DNA of 12,577 bases from JBEKHI01 sp050012355 (GTDB taxonomy: Bacteria > Actinomycetota > Actinomycetes > Streptosporangiales > Streptosporangiaceae), in NCBI GenBank assembly GCA_050012355.1, contig JBEKHI010000246.1, positions 1 to 12,577 of the forward strand. Reading direction: 5' to 3'. Shown here in pieces: positions 6,140-12,184 of the stretch (position 1 is its first letter; every line of letters starts with the position of its first letter). The notes below the pieces were generated by a model. That model worked only from the letters and a program-made list of their open reading frames with translations, searched no databases and was not told where the DNA came from. Made by a program: the position numbers and the translations under genes.

Positions 6140-7135
6140 CTAGCCGAGGCGGCTCGCGTCGATCTGGTCGAAGTCGCCGTAGGCGTTGCGCACCCCGCCG
6201 CCACCGGACCACTGCCAGGCGAGCGCGTACGGGCTAGAGTCGGTCTGCCCGCCGAAGAACTCGGCGCAGCCAGCCCCGTCCTTCAGGCACCATCCGGAGG
6301 GCGCTTCGCTCAGGCTGGCGGTCTCCGGCTCGTACGTCCACTCGTAGGTGTTCGGTATCTGCGCCGCGGAGCCGGTGCCGAAGATCGCCGTCCAGGTCGA
6401 GGGGGAGGAGTACACCCCGGTCTTGTAGGACGAGTGACTGGTGAGATAGCTAGCGAAGCCATCGAACTCCGCGCGGTTCACCGAGGCGGGTACCGATGAG
6501 GTCTTCACGTTGCCACTGCACGGCGAGGTGTACACGCTGGTCCAGCCGTTGTCCGGGGCGGGCGCGATGCCTGGCAGCTCGATGTCCGCCCAGATCACCG
6601 GCAAGTTGACGTGGTCAGCGTTTGCGGCGGTCAGCGCCCAGGCAGCCTGCTTGGCACCCCAAGCGGAGGCCTCCGATTCCGTTCCGTTGTAGTCCGGGTC
6701 GACGCCCGGTCCGCCCATGTACCAGTACACGCCGGTGCCGACACCGAGGTGATGCGTCGTGTAGTTCTCGCTGGCCTGGGTGGCATTGGCGGAAGACCAG
6801 GCGAGGAAGTTCCCGGTCGAGCAGCCGAGCTGGCGGGCCCAGTTACCCGCCATGCCCATGTAGCCGCCGTAGCTTCCGCCGACGACGGGCGTCGTGAACG
6901 GAGCGTCGCCGGAGATCGTCACCGGCCAGGAGTCGGTGCCGCTCCAGAAACCCGCGGCGAATGCAGGCGAACTGGCGGCTGGCGATGGTGATGACGACGG
7001 TGCCGCACTCGCGGTCCCGGTCCAAGTCCTCGTCGCCGGACTCGCGCCGCCTTGCGTGGCCGACGACGTGCCGGAACTCGCGCAGCCGGCCAGCGCGACA
7101 GCCGCGACGGCGAGCGTGATGCTCAGTGCCCTCAT
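6140..7135 (-). CDS. Lipoprotein with GH25-like / DUF1906-like glycoside-hydrolase-type domain
   Basis: A 331-residue secreted lipoprotein. Residues 1-18 (MRALSITLAVAAVALAGC) are a signal peptide with a lipobox ending LAGC, so Cys18 should be lipidated and anchored outside the membrane. Residues about 19-60 are a Ser/Thr/Ala/Pro linker. The rest resembles a TIM-barrel lysozyme-like domain: VYWYMGGPG, LPVIWADIELPG (an acidic D-x-E pair as in GH25), RAEFDGFASYL, KTGVYSSPSTW, LAWQWSGGGG and a terminal DFDQID. Four further cysteines could form two disulfides. Cell-wall binding or hydrolysis is a reasonable guess, but family assignment is by resemblance only. The start is ATG 7135 with AGAGGGGG just upstream; a longer frame to 7249 lacks this and would bury the signal peptide. 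It lies 40 bases after a membrane-protein gene on the same strand. Confidence 0.78.
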   Translation of the reverse strand: MRALSITLAVAAVALAGCASSGTSSATQGGASPATRTWTGTASAAPSSSPSPAASSPAFAAGFWSGTDSWPVTISGDAPFTTPVVGGSYGGYMGMAGNWARQLGCSTGNFLAWSSANATQASENYTTHHLGVGTGVYWYMGGPGVDPDYNGTESEASAWGAKQAAWALTAANADHVNLPVIWADIELPGIAPAPDNGWTSVYTSPCSGNVKTSSVPASVNRAEFDGFASYLTSHSSYKTGVYSSPSTWTAIFGTGSAAQIPNTYEWTYEPETASLSEAPSGWCLKDGAGCAEFFGGQTDSSPYALAWQWSGGGGVRNAYGDFDQIDASRLG

Positions 7136-7175
7136 CGAACCCCCTCTTGTACGCGACACACGCACAAGACGCCGA

Positions 7176-7772
7176 TCATAGGTGATCGGTTGCGCCGGGA
7201 TCGTCAGCGGAGGTCCGGGTCGCCCCGTGCTCGTCTTGGTGCCGGACAAGCTGCGTGACTTCCCGGCGGATGGCGATGTCCGGGCCGCCGATCAGCTCCC
7301 AGGAGCGGCTCACCCCGATCAGGAAGCAGACCACCACGAGGAATGCGATCGTGTCTATCGAACTGGTGTCAGCCGAGTTGTCGATCACCATCCAGCCCTC
7401 GATCAGCTGGAGAACGAAGACGAAGACCAGTCCGCCGAGGAACGTCAGCTCGCGGATGGTGCTCCAGCGAATCTGCCGCAACCGGATCAGGGACAACACG
7501 GTAGCCAAGACGAAGACGAGTCCGACTGCCGCGACCGATGTAGCGGTGTAGCCGATCTTCTCGCCTGGAAGCAATCCGAACAACGACACCGAGAGGGCGT
7601 TGAGGAACGAGATCAGCGCCGCCCGCGCGCGTATCCGGTGTGCTTGAGAGACCGACTCCTCCTTGGAAAGCCGCTCCGAAGAGACGGAGATAGCCACGAA
7701 TAGCAATCCGATCAGCGCGCCGGCCACGCTGGCGCTGGCGACAAAGAAGTCATGTAGGTTTTCTGGTACCAC
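7176..7772 (-). CDS. Five-helix integral membrane protein of unknown function
   Basis: A 198-residue protein with hydrophobic segments near residues 9-30 (VASASVAGALIGLLFVAISVS), 52-68, 76-97, 110-129 and 139-156. A charged loop (about 32-50) separates the first two, and a hydrophilic, charged tail follows residue 165. The opening 'FFVASASVAGALIGLLFVAISV' recalls small actinobacterial membrane proteins of unknown role; no transport or enzyme motif is seen. The start is GTG 7772, the only start before the first helix; its Shine-Dalgarno is weak. It lies 34 bases after the AHSA1 gene and 40 before the lipoprotein, all on the minus strand, so it may be the third gene of an arsR-led operon. Confidence 0.75.
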   Translation of the reverse strand: MVPENLHDFFVASASVAGALIGLLFVAISVSSERLSKEESVSQAHRIRARAALISFLNALSVSLFGLLPGEKIGYTATSVAAVGLVFVLATVLSLIRLRQIRWSTIRELTFLGGLVFVFVLQLIEGWMVIDNSADTSSIDTIAFLVVVCFLIGVSRSWELIGGPDIAIRREVTQLVRHQDEHGATRTSADDPGATDHL

Positions 7773-7810
7773 CTGACCATGTTCTCAGCTCAGGCCACTG
7801 CGATGGTCAG
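7773..7810. repeat. 8-bp inverted repeat CTGACCAT/ATGGTCAG in intergenic gap
   Basis: CTGACCAT (7773-7780) and ATGGTCAG (7803-7810) are exact reverse complements around a 22-base loop, spanning the gap and the AHSA1 stop codon. It could partly separate transcription of the regulator pair from the membrane-protein genes, but the stem is short and the loop large, so this is a weak call. Confidence 0.25.
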
Positions 7811-8247
7811 AGTACGGCCGAGATCCGGTTCCCGGCGCTCTTCCAGCCGCCGCCCATCATCCGGCGGCCCGCGAGCTGATACGGGTCATCGGGGTCGAAG
7901 CCGTCGTGCTCGATGAACAGCCGGGTGCCGGTGCCCTCGGGCGACAGCGTGAACGTAACCACCGAGTCGAGCCCGCTTGGGTCCGACGGCGCGGCCCGCC
8001 ACGCGATGCGCAGCATCTTCGGCTCGTCGAAGGCGAGGACCTGTGAGTAGCCGATGCCGCCAAAGCCAACGCCAGGGATGGGGTCGGTCTGGAACGTGAA
8101 CTCGTGCCCGACCTCGAGCCGGAAGCCCGGGGCCGGCATGAGCCAGCGCGCGATTAGTTCTGGTTCGGTGAGCGCCCGCCAGACCTTCTCCGGCGGGTGC
8201 GGCAGGAACTCATCTACCCGGATGGTGCGCAGGTCGTCGGTGCTCAT
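7807..8247 (-). CDS. SRPBCC / AHSA1 family protein (START-like fold)
   Basis: A 146-residue protein with the AHSA1 (activator of Hsp90 ATPase homologue 1-like) pattern. VDEFLPHPPEKVWRALTEPELIARWLMPA (about 11-39) is the conserved 'a-p-x-x-V-W-x-A-L-T-d-p-e-x-l-x-x-W' start, followed by beta-strand segments and a GRRMMGGGWKSAGNRI helix near the C-terminus. Such proteins form a helix-grip cavity that binds small hydrophobic ligands; bacterial function is generally unproven. The ATG overlaps the ArsR stop (ATGA), so the two are translated together. ArsR-AHSA1 pairs are a frequent bacterial arrangement, perhaps with the SRPBCC protein handling the ligand the regulator controls, which is inference. 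Confidence 0.88.
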   Translation of the reverse strand: MSTDDLRTIRVDEFLPHPPEKVWRALTEPELIARWLMPAPGFRLEVGHEFTFQTDPIPGVGFGGIGYSQVLAFDEPKMLRIAWRAAPSDPSGLDSVVTFTLSPEGTGTRLFIEHDGFDPDDPYQLAGRRMMGGGWKSAGNRISAVL

Positions 8248-8573
8248 GCTTCCTCCACTTCCTCCAAGACGTTACGCAGCGCGCGAACGCGCTCGCGCCA
8301 GAACTTCTCGTATGGATGCAGCCAGTCGAGCAGCTCTACGAGCGGACCTGGATGCAGGCTGTAGTAGCGTTCCCGGCCGGACCGTTGCTCGGTGACCAGC
8401 TCCGCCTCCCGCAGCACTCGCAGGTGCTCGGAGACGCTGGGCCGCCGCATGTCGAAATGCGCGGCCAGGTCACCCGCGGTGCGTGGCCCGTCAAGCAGCA
8501 GCCGCAGCAGCTCTCGTCGCGCAGGGCTGGCCAGCGCCGCGAACACCTCGTCGGCGGGGGCATCGGTCGTCAT
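8244..8573 (-). CDS. ArsR/SmtB-type winged-helix regulator
   Basis: A 109-residue protein. ADEVFAALASPARRELLRLLLDG (7-29) is the family's first helices; TAGDLAAHFDMRRPSVSEHLRVLREAELV (32-60) is the helix-turn-helix; EQRSGRERYYSLHPG (62-76) is the wing. It has no cysteine, so it is not a classic As/Cd/Zn thiolate sensor and belongs to the ArsR group commonly paired with AHSA1 proteins. The ATG at 8573 is preferred over an upstream in-frame start at 8609, which would run through the operator. GGAG lies only two bases from the ATG, too close to act as a ribosome site, and the promoter places the transcript start at about the ATG, so it is probably leaderless. Autoregulation through the 18-bp palindromes just upstream is likely. 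Confidence 0.9.
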   Translation of the reverse strand: MTTDAPADEVFAALASPARRELLRLLLDGPRTAGDLAAHFDMRRPSVSEHLRVLREAELVTEQRSGRERYYSLHPGPLVELLDWLHPYEKFWRERVRALRNVLEEVEEA

Positions 8574-8579
8574 GGCTCC

Positions 8580-8609
8580 ACAATACGTAGGAGTTCTCCT
8601 ACGCGTCAA
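8580..8609 (-). promoter_or_regulatory. arsR promoter: TTGACG - 18 bp - TATTGT
   Basis: On the minus strand a -35 TTGACG (8609-8604) and -10 TATTGT (8585-8580) are separated by exactly the 18-bp palindrome at 8586-8603. Transcription would start near 8573, which is the A of the ArsR ATG, so the message is probably leaderless. A repressor on the palindrome would block RNA polymerase directly. Confidence 0.65.
8586..8603. promoter_or_regulatory. Proximal ArsR operator: CGTAGGAG-TT-CTCCTACG
   Basis: A perfect 8+2+8 palindrome filling the -35/-10 spacer of the arsR promoter. Size and symmetry fit an ArsR dimer. The outer CGTAGG/CCTACG bases recur in the second site at 8611. Confidence 0.75.
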
Positions 8610-8610
8610 G

Positions 8611-8628
8611 TGTAGGGAACTACCTACG
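8611..8628. promoter_or_regulatory. Distal ArsR operator: TGTAGG-n6-CCTACG
   Basis: Same 18-bp layout as the proximal site, sharing the GTAGG and CCTACG arms but with a divergent core. Its centre is 25 bp from the first. It lies close to the divergent promoter of the 65-residue gene, so one regulator could act on both directions. Confidence 0.65.
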
Positions 8629-8633
8629 TATAC

Positions 8634-8661
8634 TTGCGATATAACGCGAGTTGTGGATAAT
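8634..8661 (+). promoter_or_regulatory. Candidate promoter TTGCGA - 16 bp - GATAAT for small basic protein
   Basis: -35 TTGCGA (8634-8639) and -10 GATAAT (8656-8661) with 16-bp spacing; the -10 ends 7 bases before ATG 8669 and no Shine-Dalgarno intervenes, so the transcript would be leaderless. An alternative -10, TATAAC, lies at 8640-8645. Confidence 0.45.
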
Positions 8662-8668
8662 CGGAATC

Positions 8669-8866
8669 ATGAACCTACGAGCGATCGCACGCAAGGCGAT
8701 CGAGAAACTGCGGCGGCGGCCGACGCAGCCGCCGTTCGCCGGGGTGCGGGAGCCGCGTCGCCCGAAGCCAACGCTCCCCTCCGGAGCGATCGCGCTGGCC
8801 GAGCCCAGGACGAGCACGCGCACCCGGATCCGCCTCTTCAACCGCCGCGACACCGCCCGCGGCTAG
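8669..8866 (+). CDS. Small, strongly basic protein of unknown function (65 residues)
   Basis: Starts at ATG 8669 (MNLRAIARKAIEKLRRRP) and ends RLFNRRDTARG. It is rich in Arg, Pro and Thr, with an amphipathic basic helix at the N-terminus and a Pro-rich middle (PTQPPFAGVREPRRPKP); no membrane helix, signal or known motif. Third codon positions are mostly G or C, like the neighbouring genes, which supports coding in this frame rather than in the overlapping minus-strand frame. The promoter and start spacing suggest a leaderless message. It diverges from arsR across the two palindromes and so may be in its regulon. Nucleic-acid or membrane-surface binding is possible from charge alone. I do not recognise it, and it could be spurious. 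Confidence 0.5.
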   Translation: MNLRAIARKAIEKLRRRPTQPPFAGVREPRRPKPTLPSGAIALAEPRTSTRTRIRLFNRRDTARG

Positions 8867-8923
8867 CTGCCAGGCCCAGTTGCACCCATGCTTCCCTTTG
8901 TTTCCGGTGGCGCTTTCACGCCC

Positions 8924-8944
8924 CCATCGATGGCCCATCGATGG
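8924..8944. repeat. Tandem palindromes: CCATCGATGG twice, 11 bp apart
   Basis: Two identical 10-bp perfect palindromes, CCATCGATGG at 8924-8933 and 8935-8944, separated by one base, in the 106-base gap between convergent genes. Immediately after, GGCCGG (8943-8948) can pair with CCGGCC (8963-8968) around a G/C-rich loop. The gap may hold a terminator for the nrtR side or plus side. No T-run is present and no other function is visible in this gap. Confidence 0.5.
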
Positions 8945-8972
8945 CCGGCTGGCGCCGCCCATCCGGCCGTGA

Positions 8973-9665
8973 TCATGACGGGTCGAGCGGCGCGCGCTGC
9001 GGTCGGAACGCGGCGAACGGGTTCGTCACCACCAGCTGCCGGGAAGCGAATCGGTACATCGTCGCTGGGCGGCCGCCCGCGGCGGCCGACGGCGCGACCG
9101 CGGATGTCGGCTCGATCACTCCGCGACGAGCCAGGATCCGCTGCAGGTTGGTCGCGGAAACCGGATATCCGAGCGTCGCCGCGTAGATGTCGCGCAGGGC
9201 CGCGATCGTGAACGTCTCCGGTGCGAGCGCGAACCCGATGTTGGTGTAGGAGAGCTTCGCGCGCAGCCGTTCGCGGGCCGACCCGACGATCGACTCGTGG
9301 TCGAAGGCCATCTCCGGCAGCTCGTCCACCGGATGCCAGGCGGTGTCGGCGGGCAGCCTCGGCTGGGCCCCGGTCGTGACCAGCGCCAGGTAGGCGGTCG
9401 CCAGCACCCGGCCGCGTGGGTCCCGGGCCGGATCGCTGCGCGTCTCCAGTTGCTCGAGATGCGCTATCTCCGAGATATCCACCTTCTCAGCCAGGTGCCG
9501 GCTGGCCGACGTGCCGAGCCGCTCGTCACCGAGCAACGATCCGCCCGGCAGCGCCCACGCGCCAAGGAATGGTTCCGCCGCCCGCTGCCAGAGCAGTACG
9601 TGCAGTCGCTTCTCCCGCACCTGAAACACCACGCCCAGCGCCTCGTGCCGGAATGAGTCCTCCAT
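8973..9665 (-). CDS. nrtR: NrtR: Nudix-related repressor of NAD biosynthesis
   Basis: A 230-residue protein with an N-terminal Nudix-like domain (about 1-135) and a C-terminal winged helix (about 140-210: FTIAALRDIYAATLGYPVSATNLQRILARRGVIE, then GGRPATMYRF), the two-domain layout of NrtR. The Nudix box runs from G42 to I64 and keeps G42, E48 and R56 but has H57, K61 and D63 where catalytic enzymes have E, E and G. It is therefore probably a ligand sensor (ADP-ribose or an NAD-related compound in studied NrtRs) without hydrolase activity. It is divergent from nadABC, the known type of NrtR target. ATG 9665 is chosen; a GTG at 9668 is equally possible. No Shine-Dalgarno is seen. Confidence 0.88.
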   Translation of the reverse strand: MEDSFRHEALGVVFQVREKRLHVLLWQRAAEPFLGAWALPGGSLLGDERLGTSASRHLAEKVDISEIAHLEQLETRSDPARDPRGRVLATAYLALVTTGAQPRLPADTAWHPVDELPEMAFDHESIVGSARERLRAKLSYTNIGFALAPETFTIAALRDIYAATLGYPVSATNLQRILARRGVIEPTSAVAPSAAAGGRPATMYRFASRQLVVTNPFAAFRPQRAPLDPS

Positions 9666-9676
9666 CACATCAGCAC

Positions 9677-9682
9677 ATGCTA
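9677..9682 (-). promoter_or_regulatory. Candidate -10 box (TAGCAT) for nrtR
   Basis: On the minus strand TAGCAT ends 8 bases before GTG 9668 and 11 before ATG 9665, again fitting a leaderless message. It is the same hexamer as ahead of the GNAT gene. No good -35 box was found. Confidence 0.3.
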
Positions 9683-9692
9683 GCGATATTAG

Positions 9693-9715
9693 GTTTTCGA
9701 CTTATAGTCTAAAAC
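9693..9715. promoter_or_regulatory. Probable NrtR operator: palindrome over the nadA promoter
   Basis: GTTTTCGACT (9693-9702), a TAT centre and AGTCTAAAAC (9706-9715) form a 23-bp palindrome with a single mismatched pair (C9698 against T9710's partner). It covers the nadA -10 box and the expected transcript start, so bound protein would block nadA. It lies between nrtR and nadA, the normal NrtR target position. The assignment to NrtR is from context; I cannot verify the published motif. Confidence 0.7.
9703..9708 (+). promoter_or_regulatory. nadA -10 box TATAGT, leaderless start
   Basis: TATAGT matches TATAAT at five of six positions and ends 8 bases before ATG 9717. The bases between are CTAAAACT, with no Shine-Dalgarno, so nadA mRNA probably begins at or just before its ATG. 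The -35 region is not recognisable. Confidence 0.55.
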
Positions 9716-9716
9716 T

Positions 9717-10667
9717 ATGTCTCCCCAAACAGACCGCATCAGACGGCTCAAGGAAGAGCGCCAGGCCGTGATCCTCGCGCACAACTATCAGCTCCCCGAG
9801 GTCCAGGACATCGCGGATCACGTCGGCGACTCGCTCGCCTTGGCCCGTCTGGCCGGCGCGAGCGACGCGCCGACCATCGTTATGGCCGGGGTGTATTTCA
9901 TGGCTGAGACGGCCAAGATCCTCAATCCGCGGCGTCGTGTCCTCATCCCGGACGCGGGGGCCGGCTGCTCGCTGGCCGACAGCATCACCGCCGAGCAGGT
10001 CCGGAGCTGGAAGCGCGAGCACCCGGGCAGCGTGGTCGTCGCCTACGTGAACACGACCGCCGAGGTCAAGGCGGAGTCCGACGTCTGCTGCACGAGCGCC
10101 AACGCGGTCGAGATCGTGAACGCGATCCCAGCCGACCGGGAGATACTGTTCCTGCCCGATCAGTTCCTCGGCGCCCACGTCCGGCGCGAGACCGGCCGGG
10201 AGAACCTGCGCGTCTGGCTTGGTGAATGCCACGTGCACGCCGGCATCAGCCCGGATGACCTGCGCCGCCGGGCCGCGGCTCTGCTGGCCTCGGATGGCGA
10301 GCTCTTCATCCACCCGGAATGCGGCTGCGCGACCCCCGCGCTGTGGCAGGCCGGCACGGGTGACCTGCCGCGCGCGAAGGTTCTGTCCACCAGCGGCATG
10401 CTCACGGCGGCCCGGTCGACCACCGCCAGTACCGTCCTGGTCGCGACCGAGACGGGCATGCTGCACCAGCTACGCAAGGCCCGCCCCGACGTGGCCTGGG
10501 AGCCGGCCAACCCGCACGCCACCTGCCGCTACATGAAGATGATCACCCTGGAGGCGGTGGAACGCTGCCTGCGCGACGACGGCCCCGCGGTGGAGGTCGA
10601 TCCGGTCGTGGCGGCCCGTGCCCGCCGCGCGGTCGATGCCATGTTGGGCCCGGTGGCGGCGCTATGA
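9717..10667 (+). CDS. nadA: Quinolinate synthase NadA
   Basis: A 316-residue [4Fe-4S] enzyme that condenses iminoaspartate with dihydroxyacetone phosphate to quinolinate in de novo NAD synthesis. Motifs: ILAHNYQLPEVQDIAD (19-34), the substrate-binding HNYQ-x-x-E-x-Q; VMAGVYFMAETAKIL; IPDAGAGCSLADS with C84; LGECHVHAG with C171; HPECGC; and ANPHATCRYMKM with C270. C84, C171 and C270 match the three cluster cysteines of compact NadA proteins, and the length is typical of the shorter form. The ATG has no Shine-Dalgarno and lies 8 bases after TATAGT, fitting leaderless expression under the palindrome at 9693. It overlaps nadB by 4 bases (ATGA). Confidence 0.96.
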   Translation: MSPQTDRIRRLKEERQAVILAHNYQLPEVQDIADHVGDSLALARLAGASDAPTIVMAGVYFMAETAKILNPRRRVLIPDAGAGCSLADSITAEQVRSWKREHPGSVVVAYVNTTAEVKAESDVCCTSANAVEIVNAIPADREILFLPDQFLGAHVRRETGRENLRVWLGECHVHAGISPDDLRRRAAALLASDGELFIHPECGCATPALWQAGTGDLPRAKVLSTSGMLTAARSTTASTVLVATETGMLHQLRKARPDVAWEPANPHATCRYMKMITLEAVERCLRDDGPAVEVDPVVAARARRAVDAMLGPVAAL

Positions 10668-12184
10668 GCGCCGACGTCATCGTCGTCGGCTCCGGCGCCG
10701 CGGGAATTGCCGCCGCACTGGCCGCGGCCGGACGTGGCCTTAACGTCCTCCTCATCACCAAGGATCAAAACGGCGGTGCCACACCCCTCGCGCAAGGCGG
10801 TCTGGCGGCCGCGCTCGGCCCCGGCGATGACCCGGACCAGCATGTTTCGGACACGATGGCCGCGGGAGCCGGGTTGTGCAACCCTTCGGTGGTCTCCGCG
10901 CTCGCGTTGGCGGCTCCGGCCGCCATCTCGTGGCTAGCCGGGCTTGGCGCGCGGCTGGACCGGGTAGCGCTGCGCCGGGAAGGCGGCCACCGGCGACACC
11001 GCATCGTGCACTCGGGCAACGACGCGACCGGTGCCGAGGTGCATCGCGTCCTGCTCGCCGCGCTGCGCGCCAGCCGGGTGCAGGTGCTGGACCGCGCGAC
11101 CGCGCTCGACCTGGTGCCCGGCGGCCTGCTAGTCGCCGGGCCGGATGGCGTCCAGACCCTGATGGCCCGCGCGGTCGTACTGGCGGCGGGCGGCCTTGGC
11201 CAGGCCTACGCCACGACGACGAACCCGCCAGGAGCGACCGGTGACGCGATCGCCCTGGCGCTAAGAGCGGGTGTCGTTCTGCGGGACCCCGAGTTCGTCC
11301 AGTTCCATCCCACCGTCCTGCACCTGCCCGCCGGTAGCGTCGGCCAGCGTCCGCTGATCACCGAGGCGTTGCGGGGCGCGGGCGCCACCCTGCTCACTCA
11401 TAGCGGCGGTCCGCTGATGGCCTCCCGTCACCCGTTCGGCGACCTCGCGCCCCGCGACGTGGTGTCGGCCGTGATGGCCGAGCGCCTCGCCGACGGCGAT
11501 CCGCACCTGTGGCTGGACGCGACCGGGCTGGGCGCTAGCGTGCTCGAGACCGGCTTCCCGACCGTCACCGCCGCGTGCCGCTCGCACGGCATCGATCCCG
11601 TCACCGACCCCATCCCGGTCGCGCCAGGGGCGCACTACTACTGCGGGGGTATCCGGGCCGGTCTTGACGGCCGCACCAGCCTGCCCGGCCTGTACGCGGT
11701 TGGGGAGGCGGCCTCGACCGGCGTGCACGGTGCCAACCGGCTGGCGTCCAACTCGGTTACCGAAGCTCTCATCGCGGGCGCCCGCACCGGGGAGACCCTG
11801 GAACCGTCTGGCTCCGAAACGTGGCCGCTTAGAGCCACTGCCGGGTCTGCCGGCCTGGCCGACCGCGCGGCCGTCGCGGCGGCCATGTCCCGGCACGCCG
11901 GCGTGCTCCGTGACGCGGACGGCCTGCGCGCTCTGCTGCGGTTCCTGGGCGACTCGGTGCCCGCTCGCGTGGCTCTCGAGGACACCGAGGCGGCCAACCT
12001 GCGGACCGTCTCCGCGCTGATCGCGACCGCCGCCCTGGCCCGCGAGGAGAGCCGTGGCTGTCACCGCCGCCGCGACGCCCCCGCCACCGAGCGGGAGCCT
12101 TTGCACACCCTGGTCCGCTGGGACGGCTCGCAACTCACGATCACGCATGTACCTGTCGGCGCTCACACCTTGGTGGCCTCATGA
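10664..12184 (+). CDS. nadB: L-aspartate oxidase NadB
   Basis: A 506-residue FAD enzyme that oxidises L-aspartate to iminoaspartate for NadA. VIVVGSGAAGIAAALAAA (5-22) is the FAD-binding Rossmann motif; REGGHRRHRIVHSGNDATG (105-123) carries E106, and FHP H215, R264 (PRDVV), H324 (GAHYYCGG) and R359 (GANRLASNS) match the active-site residues of aspartate oxidase and the related fumarate reductases. GLYAVGEAA is the conserved C-terminal FAD contact. It is a little shorter than the E. coli enzyme, with a compact C-terminal helical domain. It begins within the nadA stop (ATGA) and ends within the nadC start (ATGA), so the three are translationally coupled. The two overlaps, together with the pathway order, make the operon call strong. 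Confidence 0.96.
   Translation: MSADVIVVGSGAAGIAAALAAAGRGLNVLLITKDQNGGATPLAQGGLAAALGPGDDPDQHVSDTMAAGAGLCNPSVVSALALAAPAAISWLAGLGARLDRVALRREGGHRRHRIVHSGNDATGAEVHRVLLAALRASRVQVLDRATALDLVPGGLLVAGPDGVQTLMARAVVLAAGGLGQAYATTTNPPGATGDAIALALRAGVVLRDPEFVQFHPTVLHLPAGSVGQRPLITEALRGAGATLLTHSGGPLMASRHPFGDLAPRDVVSAVMAERLADGDPHLWLDATGLGASVLETGFPTVTAACRSHGIDPVTDPIPVAPGAHYYCGGIRAGLDGRTSLPGLYAVGEAASTGVHGANRLASNSVTEALIAGARTGETLEPSGSETWPLRATAGSAGLADRAAVAAAMSRHAGVLRDADGLRALLRFLGDSVPARVALEDTEAANLRTVSALIATAALAREESRGCHRRRDAPATEREPLHTLVRWDGSQLTITHVPVGAHTLVAS

Noticed and set aside
7145..7169. TCTTGT/ACAAGA 6-bp inverted repeat before the lipoprotein gene
   Set aside because: The stem is short with a 13-base loop and overlaps the ribosome-site region; this is within chance expectation.
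7136..7249. Longer start for the lipoprotein at 7249
   Set aside because: It would put 38 residues before a clear signal peptide and overlap the membrane-protein gene; ATG 7135 has its own AGAGGGGG site.
8620..8853. A 77-codon minus-strand frame opposite the small basic protein
   Set aside because: It has no ribosome site or promoter and overlaps the arsR operator region; third-position G/C favours the plus-strand frame.
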